Positions 12,441-23,827 of a stretch of DNA of 64,000 nucleotides are shown one piece after another. The notes under the pieces were generated by a model that saw nothing but the letters and a program-made list of their open reading frames with translations, did no database searches and was not told the DNA's origin. Numbering within the stretch: position 1 is the stretch's first letter; each line of letters starts with the position of its first letter. Position numbers and translations under genes: made by a program. Source of the stretch: Artemisia argyi (lineage: Eukaryota > Streptophyta > Magnoliopsida > Asterales > Asteraceae); contig CM060685.1 in NCBI GenBank assembly GCA_030686995.1, positions 122,012,823 to 122,076,822 on the forward strand, read 5' to 3'.

Positions 12441-12889
12441 CAGATCATTCTTACGCATAAGATTGTTCATCTTACGCATAAGATTAAAATCTTACGCCTA
12501 AGATTCGGCTCCTTTGGAAAACTTGTCTTGGATAAGACAATGTTTTACGCATAAGTGTGATCTTACGCATAAGTTTTTTCTTACGCTTAAGTTTTATCTT
12601 ACGCATAAGCCAAATCTTACACCTAAGTTATAACTTACGCATAAGTTTCAATCTTTTGCATAAGCTCAAATCTTACGCGAAAGATTTATCTTTACGCATA
12701 AGACTTGGCCTACGCAAAAGATTAATCTTACGCATAAGGTTATGGGTTAAGCGTAGATTTTGATCTTACGCCTAAAATAATAACTTACGCAAAAGAAATG
12801 TTAAGTGTAGGATTCTCAAATCTTACGCGTAACATTGATGATTCCATGGAAATTTTTCTAAGTGTTGTTGTTTTTCAAATGTATAAACA
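12441..12889 (+). repeat. Array A2 of CTTACGCRTAAG palindromes with TATA-like box
   Basis: About 18 copies of the palindrome present in array A1, mostly CTTACGCATAAG, at near-regular spacing of about 18 bp from 12450 to 12835. The surrounding unique sequence does not resemble that around A1, so this is not simply an LTR pair. A TATA-like string TATAAACA at 12882-12889 lies 200 bp before the start codon of the additional ORF, which could make this the ORF's own promoter region. Confidence 0.8.
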
Positions 12890-13088
12890 CTTGTATTATT
12901 CAACACATGTTGTGTTTTGATTGTAATCAAATTTCATTGATTTTAACATCAAATAAACTAGTATATCATAACATAACATTTAAACACAAACATCCACTGA
13001 TCAATCCAATTCTGCATAAACCAGTAAATTAATATGTATCTAACAAGTATATCATTTCAATGTCTGTGTTTGTGTATGATATATTTAG

Positions 13089-16000
13089 ATGACTCAACAT
13101 GATAATATTCCACAAGAACAGGAACCTGAACCAAAGCTCACATGGGAAGAAACTTTTCCCGAGAATTACACCAGAGAAATTGGAAAGAACAATCTAAGGG
13201 TCAATTTTAACAAAATCACATGCAATGAATCTTCGTGCATAGTAGCTGTGGATGCTCTACTTTATCACCCATATAAGATCCTGCTCACCAAAACTGCATC
13301 AGTTGCCAGCTTCTACCTTCACCAATTTTGGCACACCATCCAACTGGACCTTAGCAAAGAATCTTTTACTTGTATGCTTCACAAAAGACAAGTGACGGTG
13401 GACAAAGATGCTCTTCGTGCCGTTCTTGGTTTACCCGAACAATGTCCAGATGAACAGTACCATCCAGTCCCAAATGAAGAAGAACTTATCATATGGTTAC
13501 GAGATATTGGATATGATGAGTCAGAAGAGGTAGTGACTAGACACTCAAAGGTTAACACTAGATTTCTTCCACGACCATGGAGAACTCTTTACATTCTCAT
13601 TGCCAAGTCGTTATCTGGCAGAGATGTTGGTCACGAACACCCCAAATTGCAACATCTCAAACTCTTCTGGGCAATGGTTAACGTCAAATTGGTGGACTTT
13701 GCAAGTATCATATGGGAAGATATAGTTTGGCATATTCAACACAAGTCTGCAAAGATTCCATTTGTACATTTCACCAAGTTATTGATTCAAAGCTTCCTCC
13801 ATGAGTATGATGACATTCCTCCAAGACTGGACGATGAAGACAAGCACACCTTCAGAAATGAGCCCACTCTCAAGCAGATTAAGAGACTCGACACCAGTAC
13901 ACGAAAGCAAGGAACGGAACTTCCCGCATGTCTTCTGACCGCTAAAGTCAAGAGTTGCAAAAACTACAAGTATTATGTGCAAGCTCTCAAAGAAAACAAA
14001 GTTGGGTACTTAGACGAAGTTCCTCTCCCTTCTTTTATGCAAAAAAAGGGAAAGAAAGGTGGCAAGTCTGGCAGCTCTGAAAGTTCTACCAAATCTGTTG
14101 AGAAGCCTCATAAGAGATCACTTAAGATAAAGATACCTGTCAAGAAAACAACACCAGTTCCTGAACCCACTCCACCATCTTCTCCACAATCATCTGATTC
14201 AGAGACTGAATCAGACAGCGGTCCAGTGTACAAGGAAGCCTATGCTGGCTCCAAGAAAGATGATGAACAAGACATGTCTTACGAAGATTGGGACAGAGAT
14301 ATCGATGCATTTGTTGAAGAATCTGAAAACCCAACAACCATCAATCAAAGACCACTAACCGAAGAAGATGCACGATTGGAAGAAGAAGAATTAAAGAAAC
14401 AAAAGCTGAAGGGACCTATGACTGTAGAACAGGTACAACAAGAAGAGGCCCATGCCAATATTGGTCTGAGTGTGGAAGAAGAAAATGAAAGAGCACTGAA
14501 GTTGGGAATTCTCCAAAGCAAAATTGACTCTTTTCAGGCAGATCAACCTCCACCTCCCCCAGATTTCCAATCTAGTAAGGCGGGAGGTTCCAGCAGTATT
14601 CCTGAACCAGTTTTCGACACTCAAATCAATATGGAAACAGGTTCTAAAACTATCATCCCCTACGAAACTCCAACTGTATCACCAGAAGATGTAGAGATGA
14701 CAACTGCTACTGAAGACAGAGAAGAAGATGATGAGGAGGACCTCATGGATACAGATATTCCACATCTTATGTCTGTGGAAGAAATGGAGAAAAGAGAAAA
14801 AGCTCAAGAGGAAGAACTAAAAAGAAAGCAAGAGGCTGAAGAAGCAAGGCTTGCAGAAGAAGAACAGGCTAAACTCGATGAAACTATCAGAATGGAAGAA
14901 AGCAGAAAAGCTGAAGAAGCAGTAAAACTTGCTAAAGAACTAAGGCTGCAAGAAGAAGCAAGAAAGAGATTTGACGAAGAAGCCAAACCTGCAGAAGAAC
15001 AAAGGCTATTTGATGAAGCAGCCAAACAGGCAGAAGAGCAAAGGATAAAAGCTGAAGCAGACAAAAAGGCTGAAGAGAAACAAGAGACCACAGATAAACC
15101 CGAATCACCGAAAGGAGATGACAAATATACTTCCATTGTCTTTGAATCCTCTCAGTCATCACCTCCAGCAACACAACACACTCAAGATGAATCAATCAAG
15201 AAACCTACCAGTATCGAGGCCACAACATCTTCTAAGTTGATAAAGAAGGCGGTGAAAAGAGTTCGTGAGAAGAAACAAAGCAAACTTGAAGAAAAGATCG
15301 ACTTACTTACTTCTCAAGTTGTTGCATTATCTCACCAAATGACTGATGTTCAAGATATGAAAATCAAGGTTGATGAATACTTGTCCAAAGATGTACAAGA
15401 AGACATGGAAACAACTCTGACAACACAAGCCAACAAGTACATGGACGAGCATTTAACTAGAGAACTAAAGGATCTTCTCCAACCAATGAGAGGAAAACTC
15501 ACCAAAATTGCTGAACAAGCAGTCAAGAAAGTGATAAGATCTACCACGTTCACTCTCCGAGCCGACAAAGCCCCCTCACCAAAACCAGAGTTGTCCTTGG
15601 AAGAACTACAAGTCCAGTTGACCGGAGCACTAGTTGCCAAGACTACGATGACTCCGGAAGAAATCAGACCCTGGGAAGCATTACAAGCTATAATGTCCAA
15701 GGAAACCTGCAGTACAGAAGCTGATAAACTGAAACGACAAAGAGATGAAGATGATCAAGATCCCAACACTCAAGAAAAGAAGTAGAAGCATGCCGGAGGA
15801 TCATCATCTCAACAAACAGAACCCGTCATCCCTCAAACCACTACAACAACTTCCACTCAACAACCAAAAGCTTAAGGTTCTGGTCCAAAAGCCCATGACC
15901 ACCTCGAGTACAACGGCGGAGATGACTTCCCTCAGCCCGATGATATACCTGAACCATCATCAACTAAGAAGAAAGAAAAGAAAGGCAAACATCCTCAGCA

Positions 16001-17684
16001 CAAACCCGACACCTCTTCAAAAAGCCAAGATCCAAAGAAACCCAAACGTATTCTTAAATGGTTGGACAAAGACAATACTGCTGAGTACTCCTGGTTTGAT
16101 GAAATGGTCAAAGCTCAACCACCCCTTGCAGAAAATCAATCACCACTCGATGGCCAAACCGTGGAATATGTACAACTTCTACAACGGGACTACGGTTTAA
16201 AGGAATTAAGCAAGAAAGAGCTGGGAAGAGTAAAGAATGCTGCATTCAACTTATTGAAAGACCACTCTGCCAACTCTATTGAACTCGAGTATCACTTGGA
16301 AAACATTACCCGAGCAATGTCAAACAACATAGACTGGATCAACCCCGAGTCCAACATTGATTATTACTCGAAGAAGCAAGGGCCTTACTATACCGATTGG
16401 ACCAAACCTCTACCACTAGTTGGGAAGCCAAAGCCAGAACGCATTCCATTCAGATTCTTCTTCAACACCGACTTGGAATTTCTACAACACGGAAGTAAAG
16501 TAGAGACGAAGTATGCCACATCACTCACCTTTTCAATCCCTGCTGCTAGATACCTCAACAACGCCATCAAAGAAGAAGCCTCCGACTTATTCGTAGATGA
16601 AGTTTTTGACTATGACCGGAATGCACTTTACGGGATTCACCATTGGCCAGATAACCGTGTACAATTCTATTAAAGCAGCAGACTCAGTCAAACAATGGGA
16701 AATGTGATGAGTGACTTGAAGATTGTCTCCATTCAGTACATCTCTACAATCACTCACTTTGGGTACTCCTTTCTCAACAAGATCATTCTCAAAAGACTAG
16801 ATGAAAAAGAGTACGTGATTTCAGAATCTGACTTTCCAAGATGTTATAACCAAGAAACACCTTCAGGAGGTCGGGCATGCTGGAAATAAAGAATATACAT
16901 GGTATTATTAGATTAAAAGAATGGGGAAGGTGTGTGTGTTTTCTAGAGAGAGAAATAAGGAAACCACACACACCTTGTGATACAATGAGACATCCAACCC
17001 TCCTAGTTGAGACTAGGAGGGGTATTTATACTAGAATACAAGCCTAACTTAGCACTATTGTCTAAACTAGTCCTTGTACATAGAAGGAGATGCTATTCCC
17101 GAATATAACATTACTTTTAAGGCTAACACAAGACTTCACCTGAACGACATCGAAGACATGTATCTTCTCAAAGTTCAAGGAAAACTCTGCAACTTACCAA
17201 AGGAAATGCAGCTGGCGTTTATCACTGCTCTTCTCATCTACATGAGAAACATAATGATCAAAGAACGTGTTGAAGACCTCCAGTTGGGAGTGGAAAGTTA
17301 CCGGAAGAAGCTGAACCTCACCAAACCCAATCTTCATCAGGTCCCCAACATCAACAAACTATCTCAATACACCTTGATCAAACAACCTGCATTTGGATTC
17401 ATCTACAAAAGTGTTCACGATACCAACTGTTTCATGGCGTTCGATGAAATCCACAAATTCTGTGATGAAACTTTAAAGTTTTTAGAGGTGGGATGAAAAG
17501 CCGACTTAATGACAAAGATCTTTACAAGAAAAAGAGGTGGACAACAGATGAAGCCAGAAAAGCTCGTAGGTTCGTTGCAAGGATTGAGAACAGACTGAAA
17601 TGAAGAGATCAGATGAGGAGACTAGAAAGCTATGTGGGAGGAAGACCGGGATTCCCTGTGTTGACGTTTCAAAGGCCCGAATGA
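13089..17684 (+). pseudogene. Additional 3' ORF of element A, split by a solo LTR
   Basis: Starts at ATG 13089 and runs 898 codons to TAG 15783-15785. The same frame continues past a second stop (TAA 15873-15875) to TAA 16671-16673, and recognisable sequence continues to 17684. The N-terminal 270 residues resemble plant transposon-encoded domains of the Athila ORF1/PMD kind. Ser/Pro-rich linkers follow, then a Glu/Lys/Ala coiled coil at about residues 560-690 and another near 720-780. The C-terminal domain contains a block around QRVEDLQLG-like text that I associate with Asteraceae Copia additional ORFs. The 287-bp LTR at 16842-17128 interrupts it, and a frame break lies near 17490. Function is unknown. 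Its place corresponds to the envelope-like ORF of Sireviruses, but no transmembrane segment is evident. Confidence 0.75.
16842..17128. mobile_element. Solo LTR (287 bp) inserted in the additional ORF
   Basis: The segment begins TGTTA and ends TAACA, a 5-bp terminal inverted repeat with the TG...CA ends of an LTR. It is flanked by a perfect 5-bp duplication CAAGA (16837-16841 and 17129-17133). The host reading frame is continuous when the insert and one CAAGA copy are ignored. It contains a short inverted repeat (AAGGTGTGTGTG ... CACACACACCTT) and a TATTTATA-type string. No internal retrotransposon sequence is present, so it is a solo LTR or a very small TRIM-like unit. Confidence 0.85.
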
Positions 17685-20001
17685 TAACTGGTAGTGGTTG
17701 TAAGCATTTGATTTGATTTGTCATTCATATAAGATATTTTGATTCACTATGGCTTGTGCACACATTACATCGTACAACTCGTTCTTGTAAATGAAAGGAC
17801 CCTAAGGTACGCCTCAGTGCCTCAATCCTAACATAAGGAGCGAAGGCTTCTTACTTTTGAGTAGAATTAATCAAATGTTTCTGATTTTCATAATTCTGCT
17901 CAAAAGGATAAGTATTTCACCTCAATAAGCCTAATCACTTGTTGAGGGGGAGCACTTGTCAAACAAAAATTCTTTGTCTTAAAAGTAAAAAGTTCTTGGT
18001 GAATCTCCCCATAAGACTCAAAAAGGCATACTTTAATCTAAAGAGTTCATCAAAAACATCATTTACTATGCTATTTTTGAGGGGGAGAAAAATATAAAAG
18101 TGATTAAAATATGAATGGTCAAAATGCTAAAGTTGTATCTTGTGCGAGCTAGACTCAGAATTGACCCAGGAATTGACGAAACGCAAAAGTTAGTAATCTC
18201 AAAAAGACTTATCCTCGACGGGTAATAACATCAAGCTAGTTAATAGAGCTAGTTGTCACCTAAAAGCTGACAATGGAACTCTCTAACTAACCACGTAAGC
18301 ATGTCTCGAAAAGGATTTGTCTAAGTAGAAATGTACCGTTTCGAGAAGCTTTATGTGGACTCGACCAGGACGGGTAATAACTTCAAGCTAGTTTAACTAG
18401 TTATGCAAGCTTGTCTCGAATCGGTCTTGTTCACTGAAAGTGGATCAATTCAAAAAGTGCTTGCTCCTCCCGCATGTGCAAATTTATTTAAATACACAAG
18501 AGCACATGTGAAGGGGGAGCCCTTCAAAAGTATACACAAAACTCTCAAAGTGTTACACAAAATGTTTGATGATCACAAACACTTTGAGAGATTTTTAATC
18601 AAAGGTTTCATGACAATTATAGGTTAGTCATGGAGTTATAAGGTTACTAAGGTTAGGGAAAACCGTCCTATGATCCGCTAGAGCCGGAGGGATCTACCCA
18701 AGGACATCTCCAATAGTTAGAATTTAGAAGTTCTTAGGTATGATACGAAAAAAAAGAGAAAAGAATGAAAGGAGAAAGAAGGAGTTGAAGAATTAAAAAA
18801 GAAAAGTAAAGAAAATGGTGAAAAGAAATAGCCCTCCATATGTTCAACCTTAGGGCAGACACCGGGTTCAACTCGTATGCTATTGGTTGTTGCAAAGACA
18901 ACACCGGTATTGAAGATAAAGTCGTCATGGACCCAGTGACGCAATGCACTAAACCTTCTTAACCACTCAAGTTCTCTTAAAAGAGCTTGTTCAATTCTTA
19001 CGGGGAACCGGTGTAATCTATCGACTTATCTCTTAGAGATGGTTGATATTGAAGCAGGAGACCCCTCCCTAGTCTCCGCATAGGAAACCTAAGTGTGCAC
19101 TTATCGAGTCTAGAGCCATGAGATACATCAAAGATCTCTTAGGAACACTTAGTATTTCTACAACTAGTGTTCTACATCAATGGACACCAGCTGTAAATCA
19201 TCGAGTCCTTCGCCGATCTTAGCAATCTGCCGAGAACGTTTATGAGAGAATTTACTAATGTACTTCTCAATGATTGAACGGAAATTCCAGCCAGGGTCAA
19301 CATCAAATAGCCCTGACAGCAGGCCACTTCGGTAACCCCTCACGGGTTACGCTTAGTGTTCGCGGTGGTTCCATAGCGGTCTACAGTCGTGGAGTGATCC
19401 CCAGCGACTCACCCAGTCATTGAGCTACTAAGTAGGTCTTGTAAGCTCCCTCGGGAGTATCTGACATGGGAACGGCATTGATAAGGGTTAGAAGGAATCT
19501 TCACAATATGCTGTTGACGATCTCTAATTCCTTATCTATAAGTACCGGTTGATTATTGCTAACTGCTTACCTGAAGGTACATATCACCTCCATGATAGTA
19601 GATTCCAGCATGCTCATGCATACATCTTGATGTCAATGAAAGCTCCCCCAAATATCTAAGCACCACAAAGTTCAAAGAAAGATTCTACGCCAAAAAGAAG
19701 AATCTACAAAGTATAAAGACCAAAGATCAATGTGAATGTAAAGGAACTTCGTGCACTTGAAAGTCAAAGTCCAAAGATGTATGAGCATGTTGGAATGGCG
19801 GACAACCACCAAAGACGATGAAGTGACGAAAGGCATATGACTACACAATCACAACGTTATCACCAAAGAACAAAGACTATGAGCAAAGAACATTCATCTA
19901 ACTACATTTTTGTTAAAGACGTCAGAAGTTATACAAGTCAAAAGTCAAAGACAAAGATGAAGACGTCCAGCAACCGTGATGAACGACCCTTAGGGGGAGA
20001 T
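17685..20001 (+). other. 3' non-coding region of element A with repeated polypurine tracts
   Basis: About 2.3 kb without a supported gene. AGGGGGAG occurs at 17945-17952, 18080-18087, 18512-18519 and 19992-19999, the last directly before the 3' LTR. A GACGGGTAATAAC...CAAGCTAGTT block occurs twice (about 18217 and 18378). From 19020 to 19500 the base composition is less AT-rich and several stems are visible: ATCTCT/AGAGAT at 19028-19040, GGAGAC/GTCTCC at 19057-19077, and GTAACCC/GGGTTAC at 19332-19350. This may be a structured RNA region. Confidence 0.6.
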
Positions 20002-20334
20002 TGTTGGGAACATACTTTTATATTTTTTCAAGTTTCGGTCATTACATTTTGTAATAGGTTGCTTAGTTATTTATTTCATTATGTTTATGTTACTAGGCTT
20101 TAGTAATTATGTCCAATGGGCCTCAAAGCCCACGTTCTAGATGAATGAGGGAGGAAGGGAGTGTTGCCCTACTCCTCCCCTATATATATTAAGCTTATGT
20201 AACTCTTACATTTGTTGGTTATTTTGGTATTCTAATGAAACTCTTGCATTTCTAATTCTCTCATATCATATAATCAACCAATCCTTATATCTATCTCATT
20301 CTTACTTGTGTGATATCCATATTGGTACCTAACA
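20002..20334 (+). mobile_element. 3' LTR of element A
   Basis: Begins TGTTGGGAAC directly after the polypurine tract TTAGGGGGAGAT and ends CCTAACA. TGTTGGG and CCTAACA form an imperfect terminal inverted repeat. A TATATATATTAAG string near 20180 could be its TATA region. The 5 bases that follow (GTTAC, 20335-20339) would be one half of the target duplication, whose partner was not found in this window. Confidence 0.75.
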
Positions 20335-21026
20335 GTTACAAATTTTTATTTTACATTAAATTATAGGTTATTTGTTTTAGTATAAAAAAAGACCATGAAG
20401 AGATGATAGATTCAGTTTATAAAATGATTGTGTATAATTTGTTAACGTGGTAAAAGAAAAGATGTTGGCTTGAGATGGTGAAGTCAACTACTACGTTTTT
20501 GCAATACTAACAATTGGCATTGTTTTTGTCTTCACATTTTCACCAAATACAACATGTCATCACTATTAGCGTGTAACAAAATCCTACCATTGTAGCTTTC
20601 GCCCTTTTTGGTTTCAATGCATTGGGCATGTAATATTACATTGTATAAAGATGATTGTGATGCTTCAATTGTATGATATTGTGGGTTATTTGGTTACACG
20701 CGTACCCGCTGTTGCAATGCGCGAATACCCGACTAGTATAAATAGTGCATAAATAGGATAGGCCTACTAACAAGACAATGGACCTAATGTAATACTAATC
20801 TAATACGTAATAATAACCTAGTCATAGCCCTCACAGTTTTGTGACGTTACAAAATTACGCCATCTATTTAGGCAATAAAAGTCAAAATTAGATATTCAAT
20901 TTGTTAAATTTTGGCTCATATTCGATTTCAAGAAAGTAAAAACAACATAAAACACATCTAAATTGTAAAAAGAAAAACTAAAAAATGACGTAATTTATAA
21001 AACTTTAAAGGTTAAATGTAAAATAA
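20335..21026. other. Intergenic; possible Helitron 3' terminus
   Basis: AT-rich DNA with no gene. Around 20697-20737 a GC-richer segment can fold (GCGTACCCGC ... GCGCGAATACCCG) and is followed within a few bases by CTAG then T. That is the form of a plant Helitron 3' end, with a hairpin, CTRR and insertion before T. No matching 5' end (TC after A) was identified. Confidence 0.35.
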
Positions 21027-21620
21027 TGTTATATTTTGATTGATTGATTGAATTTTAATCAAGTTCAAAACTTTATAAAAGAATTTAATTTTAAAATCAT
21101 GTAGCTCAATTATGCCACGTGGGCAAGATCGAGTTTTATTGTGATTTCCGTTTGGTCCAATTTCGTTTTTATCAAAATTAAGTTTTCCCCATATTAATAA
21201 ATTGGGGGAATTGCATATATACCCACTAAAACATGAATATTTGCATATTTCCCCAAAACACAAGTTTTTAATGCACAATGTACAATGATGTTTAAGCATG
21301 TTTTGGGTATATATGCAAATATGCAAGTTTTAGTGGGTATATATGTAATTGCCCCTAATAAATTCTTTTATTTTAAGAAAGCTTTCGAAATGCAAAACAT
21401 ATTTCCTTACCTTAAGCTACTTTAACTCTTTAAGGCTATTTATTATAGTTTGATTGTTTAATAGAATTTACAATCAGTTCAACACTTTATAAAAGAATTT
21501 AACATCAAAATCATGTAGCTCAATTTTGCCAACTGTCAAGATCGAGTTTTCTTGTCATTTCGGTTTGGTCCGATTTGATTTTTGTCAAAATTCAAGTTTT
21601 AGCCATAATAAAGAATTCCT
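21027..21620. repeat. Two direct copies of a ~165-bp block
   Basis: The block starting TTTGATTGATTGATTGAATTT (about 21037-21195, resuming after the MITE at 21365) recurs at about 21446-21615 with roughly 80% identity. Both copies contain TCATGTAGCTCAATT and AAGATCGAGTTTT. Only the first copy carries the MITE. The function of the block is unknown. Confidence 0.7.
21204..21355. mobile_element. Mutator-like MITE (152 bp)
   Basis: The element is bounded by a perfect 9-bp target duplication TAATAAATT (21195-21203 and 21356-21364), the length made by Mutator-like transposases. Its ends are inverted repeats of about 30 bp with two mismatches, containing ATATATACCCACTAAAAC. An inner inverted pair (TTTGCATATTTCCCCAAAACA against its partner) extends the stem. 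A 104-codon open frame on the minus strand is a by-product. Confidence 0.85.
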
Positions 21621-21870
21621 TTTTCTTTTCTTTTTTTTCATAAGAGTTTAGTTAAGTAAAGATAAAATAAATAAATAAATAAATAAAAATAAAACTAAAT
21701 GTTACGATCCTAGCCATTCAGTTTTCAATCAAGATGAAAAAACATTTACATCATCTTCTTTAAAAAATTAAATATTTCATAAATCGTTGATCCTTAAGTA
21801 AAATTAATTACATTATCATGTCGAGCATAAAATCATCTCTCATTAGATGAGCACTTCTTTATACTTTCGA

Positions 21871-21873
<3 letters not shown>

Positions 21874-21918
<45 letters not shown>
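21874..21918. repeat. T45 homopolymer
   Basis: An uninterrupted run of 45 T. The length should be treated as approximate, as such runs are error-prone. Confidence 0.95.
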
Positions 21919-21919
<1 letters not shown>

Positions 21920-22210
21920 AGTATTGAAATTTACGTTTTGAAGAATCGCATGTGATTTGAAATTTAAAACTTGCATAACAAATCACATATGATTTCGTAT
22001 TGTCTAATATTTAATCATATAAAAAAATTAAAAGAAAAAATTGTCGAAAGTATATCGAAGAGTCTATGCACTAAAAGGTAAAAGAATTCACGTCGCAATG
22101 GTGTATTTTTTATCGCTTAACAATTTACAGTTTGTAATTTTTTATTGTTTTTTTTTTCTTTCAAAAATGAATATGAAAATTATGTTTTCTTTCATTTTGA
22201 TTAAAAAAAA
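21919..22210. repeat. Repeat fragment related to the 52.1-kb repeat
   Basis: Contains AATCGCATGTGATT and AAATCACATATGATT, both near-palindromes. A block with AAAGTATAT and GTCGCAATGGTGTATTTTT follows, and this recurs with changes at 52150-52240 (GTCGCGATGGTGTATTTTT). No coding content. Confidence 0.5.
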
Positions 22211-23102
22211 AATCAATGGACATGATTTGTTCATTTGATCTTATAAATAAATAAATAGATAAATAATCACCCATATTTTATAAAGGGTTTTTCTGAAAGA
22301 CTTATGGAAAATGACTCAGAAATCCACACAAAGGTATACTTTTTTGTACTTTTATGTAGGTCTATGAATCATTTTTCGTGAGTCTTTAAATTTTTTTGAT
22401 ATACTTAAATTGTGCTCCTAAAAGCACAAGTTAGAAAAACTCATTAATAAAATCTTTCCAAGTGCAAAATATATATTCCTACCTTAAGGTACTTTAAAGC
22501 TATTAATTTGAAAAAAACAATGATATTCCGTAGTGTTATTTAGACCTACAACACAAGCCTAAAAACATGTCTAATGCATAAATCACTTGTATAATTGTAT
22601 TATTTACTTTCTCTCTCTAAATTTTCACCAATCATTTTCTGAAATCAACCAACCAAATCATTAAGTACATTTATACGCATGATTAATAGGTACAACAATC
22701 ATTTTTCTTCATCTTAACATTAGCTTGTGTAAATATTTTAGAAATAGATGACTTGTCATTTTTGTCATTGGGTGAAAGAAAACTTTTAAAATGTCATTTT
22801 CTTTTACACCAACTGAAGGACCAAACTTGAGTCTATGATATCCACGTTTATAGCTAGTGTATTACAGTATTATTTCATTATTGATATCGTTCCTTTATTT
22901 TATTTATTTATTTTCCTGGGCAAATATCCGCTGAGTATAATTTTCGAACACACTTCTTGGCGGGTACAAATATCTTGACGAGTTACTCACATACCGATAA
23001 AACAAATCCCGTGCCCTTGTAATCGTCGGTTCAAAGAAAAGAATGGTCTATGATATCCACATTCATTAGTTGTTTATGCCACATTATATGCACTTCCACA
23101 AG
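22211..23102. other. Intergenic, nothing recognised
   Basis: AT-rich sequence. A stretch around 22440-22510 resembles 21370-21430 (CCTTACCTTAAGCTACTTTA-type), a third trace of the nearby duplicated block. No gene or element boundary was found. Confidence 0.5.
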
Positions 23103-23753
23103 TAGTGATGGCAACGGGGCGGGCTTGGGGCGCGGCGGCTATCCTCATCCCCAAACCCGATTACCAAAGTTCTCCTCAAACCCGCCCCGATCCCCATTGG
23201 GGATCTAAACGGGGTGCTTCGTTGGGGCGTAATAGTCCCCCAAACCCGCCCCGTATAAATCGGGGATCTTATCGGGGTATCCTCTTTTGGTGCAATTCTC
23301 GACCAAAGCCGCACCATTTCACATTTATTGTTATTTTTTTACTGTTAGCAATAATGAACCTATTAATAATCAATTACAAACGATCTTTATTAAGCTTTCA
23401 ACAATAGTATTATACATAATGATAACTTATGCCGCCAAAAATTAAAGCTTAAAAATATGATACTATACGAGTTTCTATAATCACAATTTTGCATTCTTAC
23501 AAATATTAAAAAACTAACAATATTAGAGTAATATTTTTTATTACGTAAATACTAACAAAATACTACTACGTATATAGGTATAGATATATTTATATATGTG
23601 TATATATTAATCGGGTGGGGCGGGGAGAGGGCGATTAAAATCTCCGTTTAATCCCCAAACCCGCCCCGTAACTCGATTAACATGCCCCGCCCCGCCCCAA
23701 TTAGTTAAGGTTTCGGGTTTCCCCATCGGGCTCGGATTCTTTTGCCATCCCTA
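23103..23753. mobile_element. GC-rich hAT-like MITE (651 bp)
   Basis: Flanked by a perfect 8-bp duplication TCCACAAG (23095-23102 and 23754-23761). The termini are TAGTGATGGCAA and, reverse complemented, TAGGGATGGCAA, a 12-bp inverted repeat with one mismatch. Both ends contain many CGGGG/CCCCG units, which makes the ends strikingly GC-rich beside an AT-rich centre (about 23320-23600). The open frames at 23084-23407 come from this composition and are not genes. Confidence 0.85.
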
Positions 23754-23794
23754 TCCACAAGTAATTGCCCATATTTAACACACACATATTTAAC

Positions 23795-23795
<1 letters not shown>

Positions 23796-23827
<32 letters not shown>
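23796..23827. repeat. C32 homopolymer
   Basis: A run of 32 C directly after TTTAACA. Its true length may differ from the assembly. Confidence 0.95.

Larger units (their letters stand above)
2216..20334 (+). mobile_element. Copia (Sirevirus-like) element A, decayed
   Basis: The order is leader, gag (3248), coiled-coil spacer, protease, integrase, reverse transcriptase and RNase H (ending 11112), a non-coding stretch, a long additional ORF (13089-17684), repeated polypurine tracts and a 3' LTR (20002-20334). Protease-integrase-RT order assigns it to Ty1/copia. Multiple polypurine tracts and an ORF after pol point to the Sirevirus lineage. The 5' boundary is uncertain: no copy of the 333-bp 3' LTR and no primer-binding site were found upstream of gag, so the 5' end is lost or unrecognised. 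Stops and frameshifts throughout pol show it is inactive. Confidence 0.75.

Noticed and set aside
12350..13080. Second TTACGC array as the 3' LTR of element A
   Set aside because: Sequence around the two arrays does not align apart from the motif, and there are no TG...CA ends or target duplication.
14804..15700. Antisense frames rich in Ser/Leu inside the additional ORF of element A
   Set aside because: They mirror the Glu/Lys/Ala coiled coil on the sense strand.
20002..20334. Solo LTR unrelated to element A
   Set aside because: It is directly preceded by a polypurine tract matching the others in element A, and flanking bases (GAGAT and GTTAC) do not form a duplication.
23084..23407. Open frames on both strands with Pro/Arg/Gly-rich text
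   Set aside because: They lie in the GC-rich ends of the hAT-like MITE.
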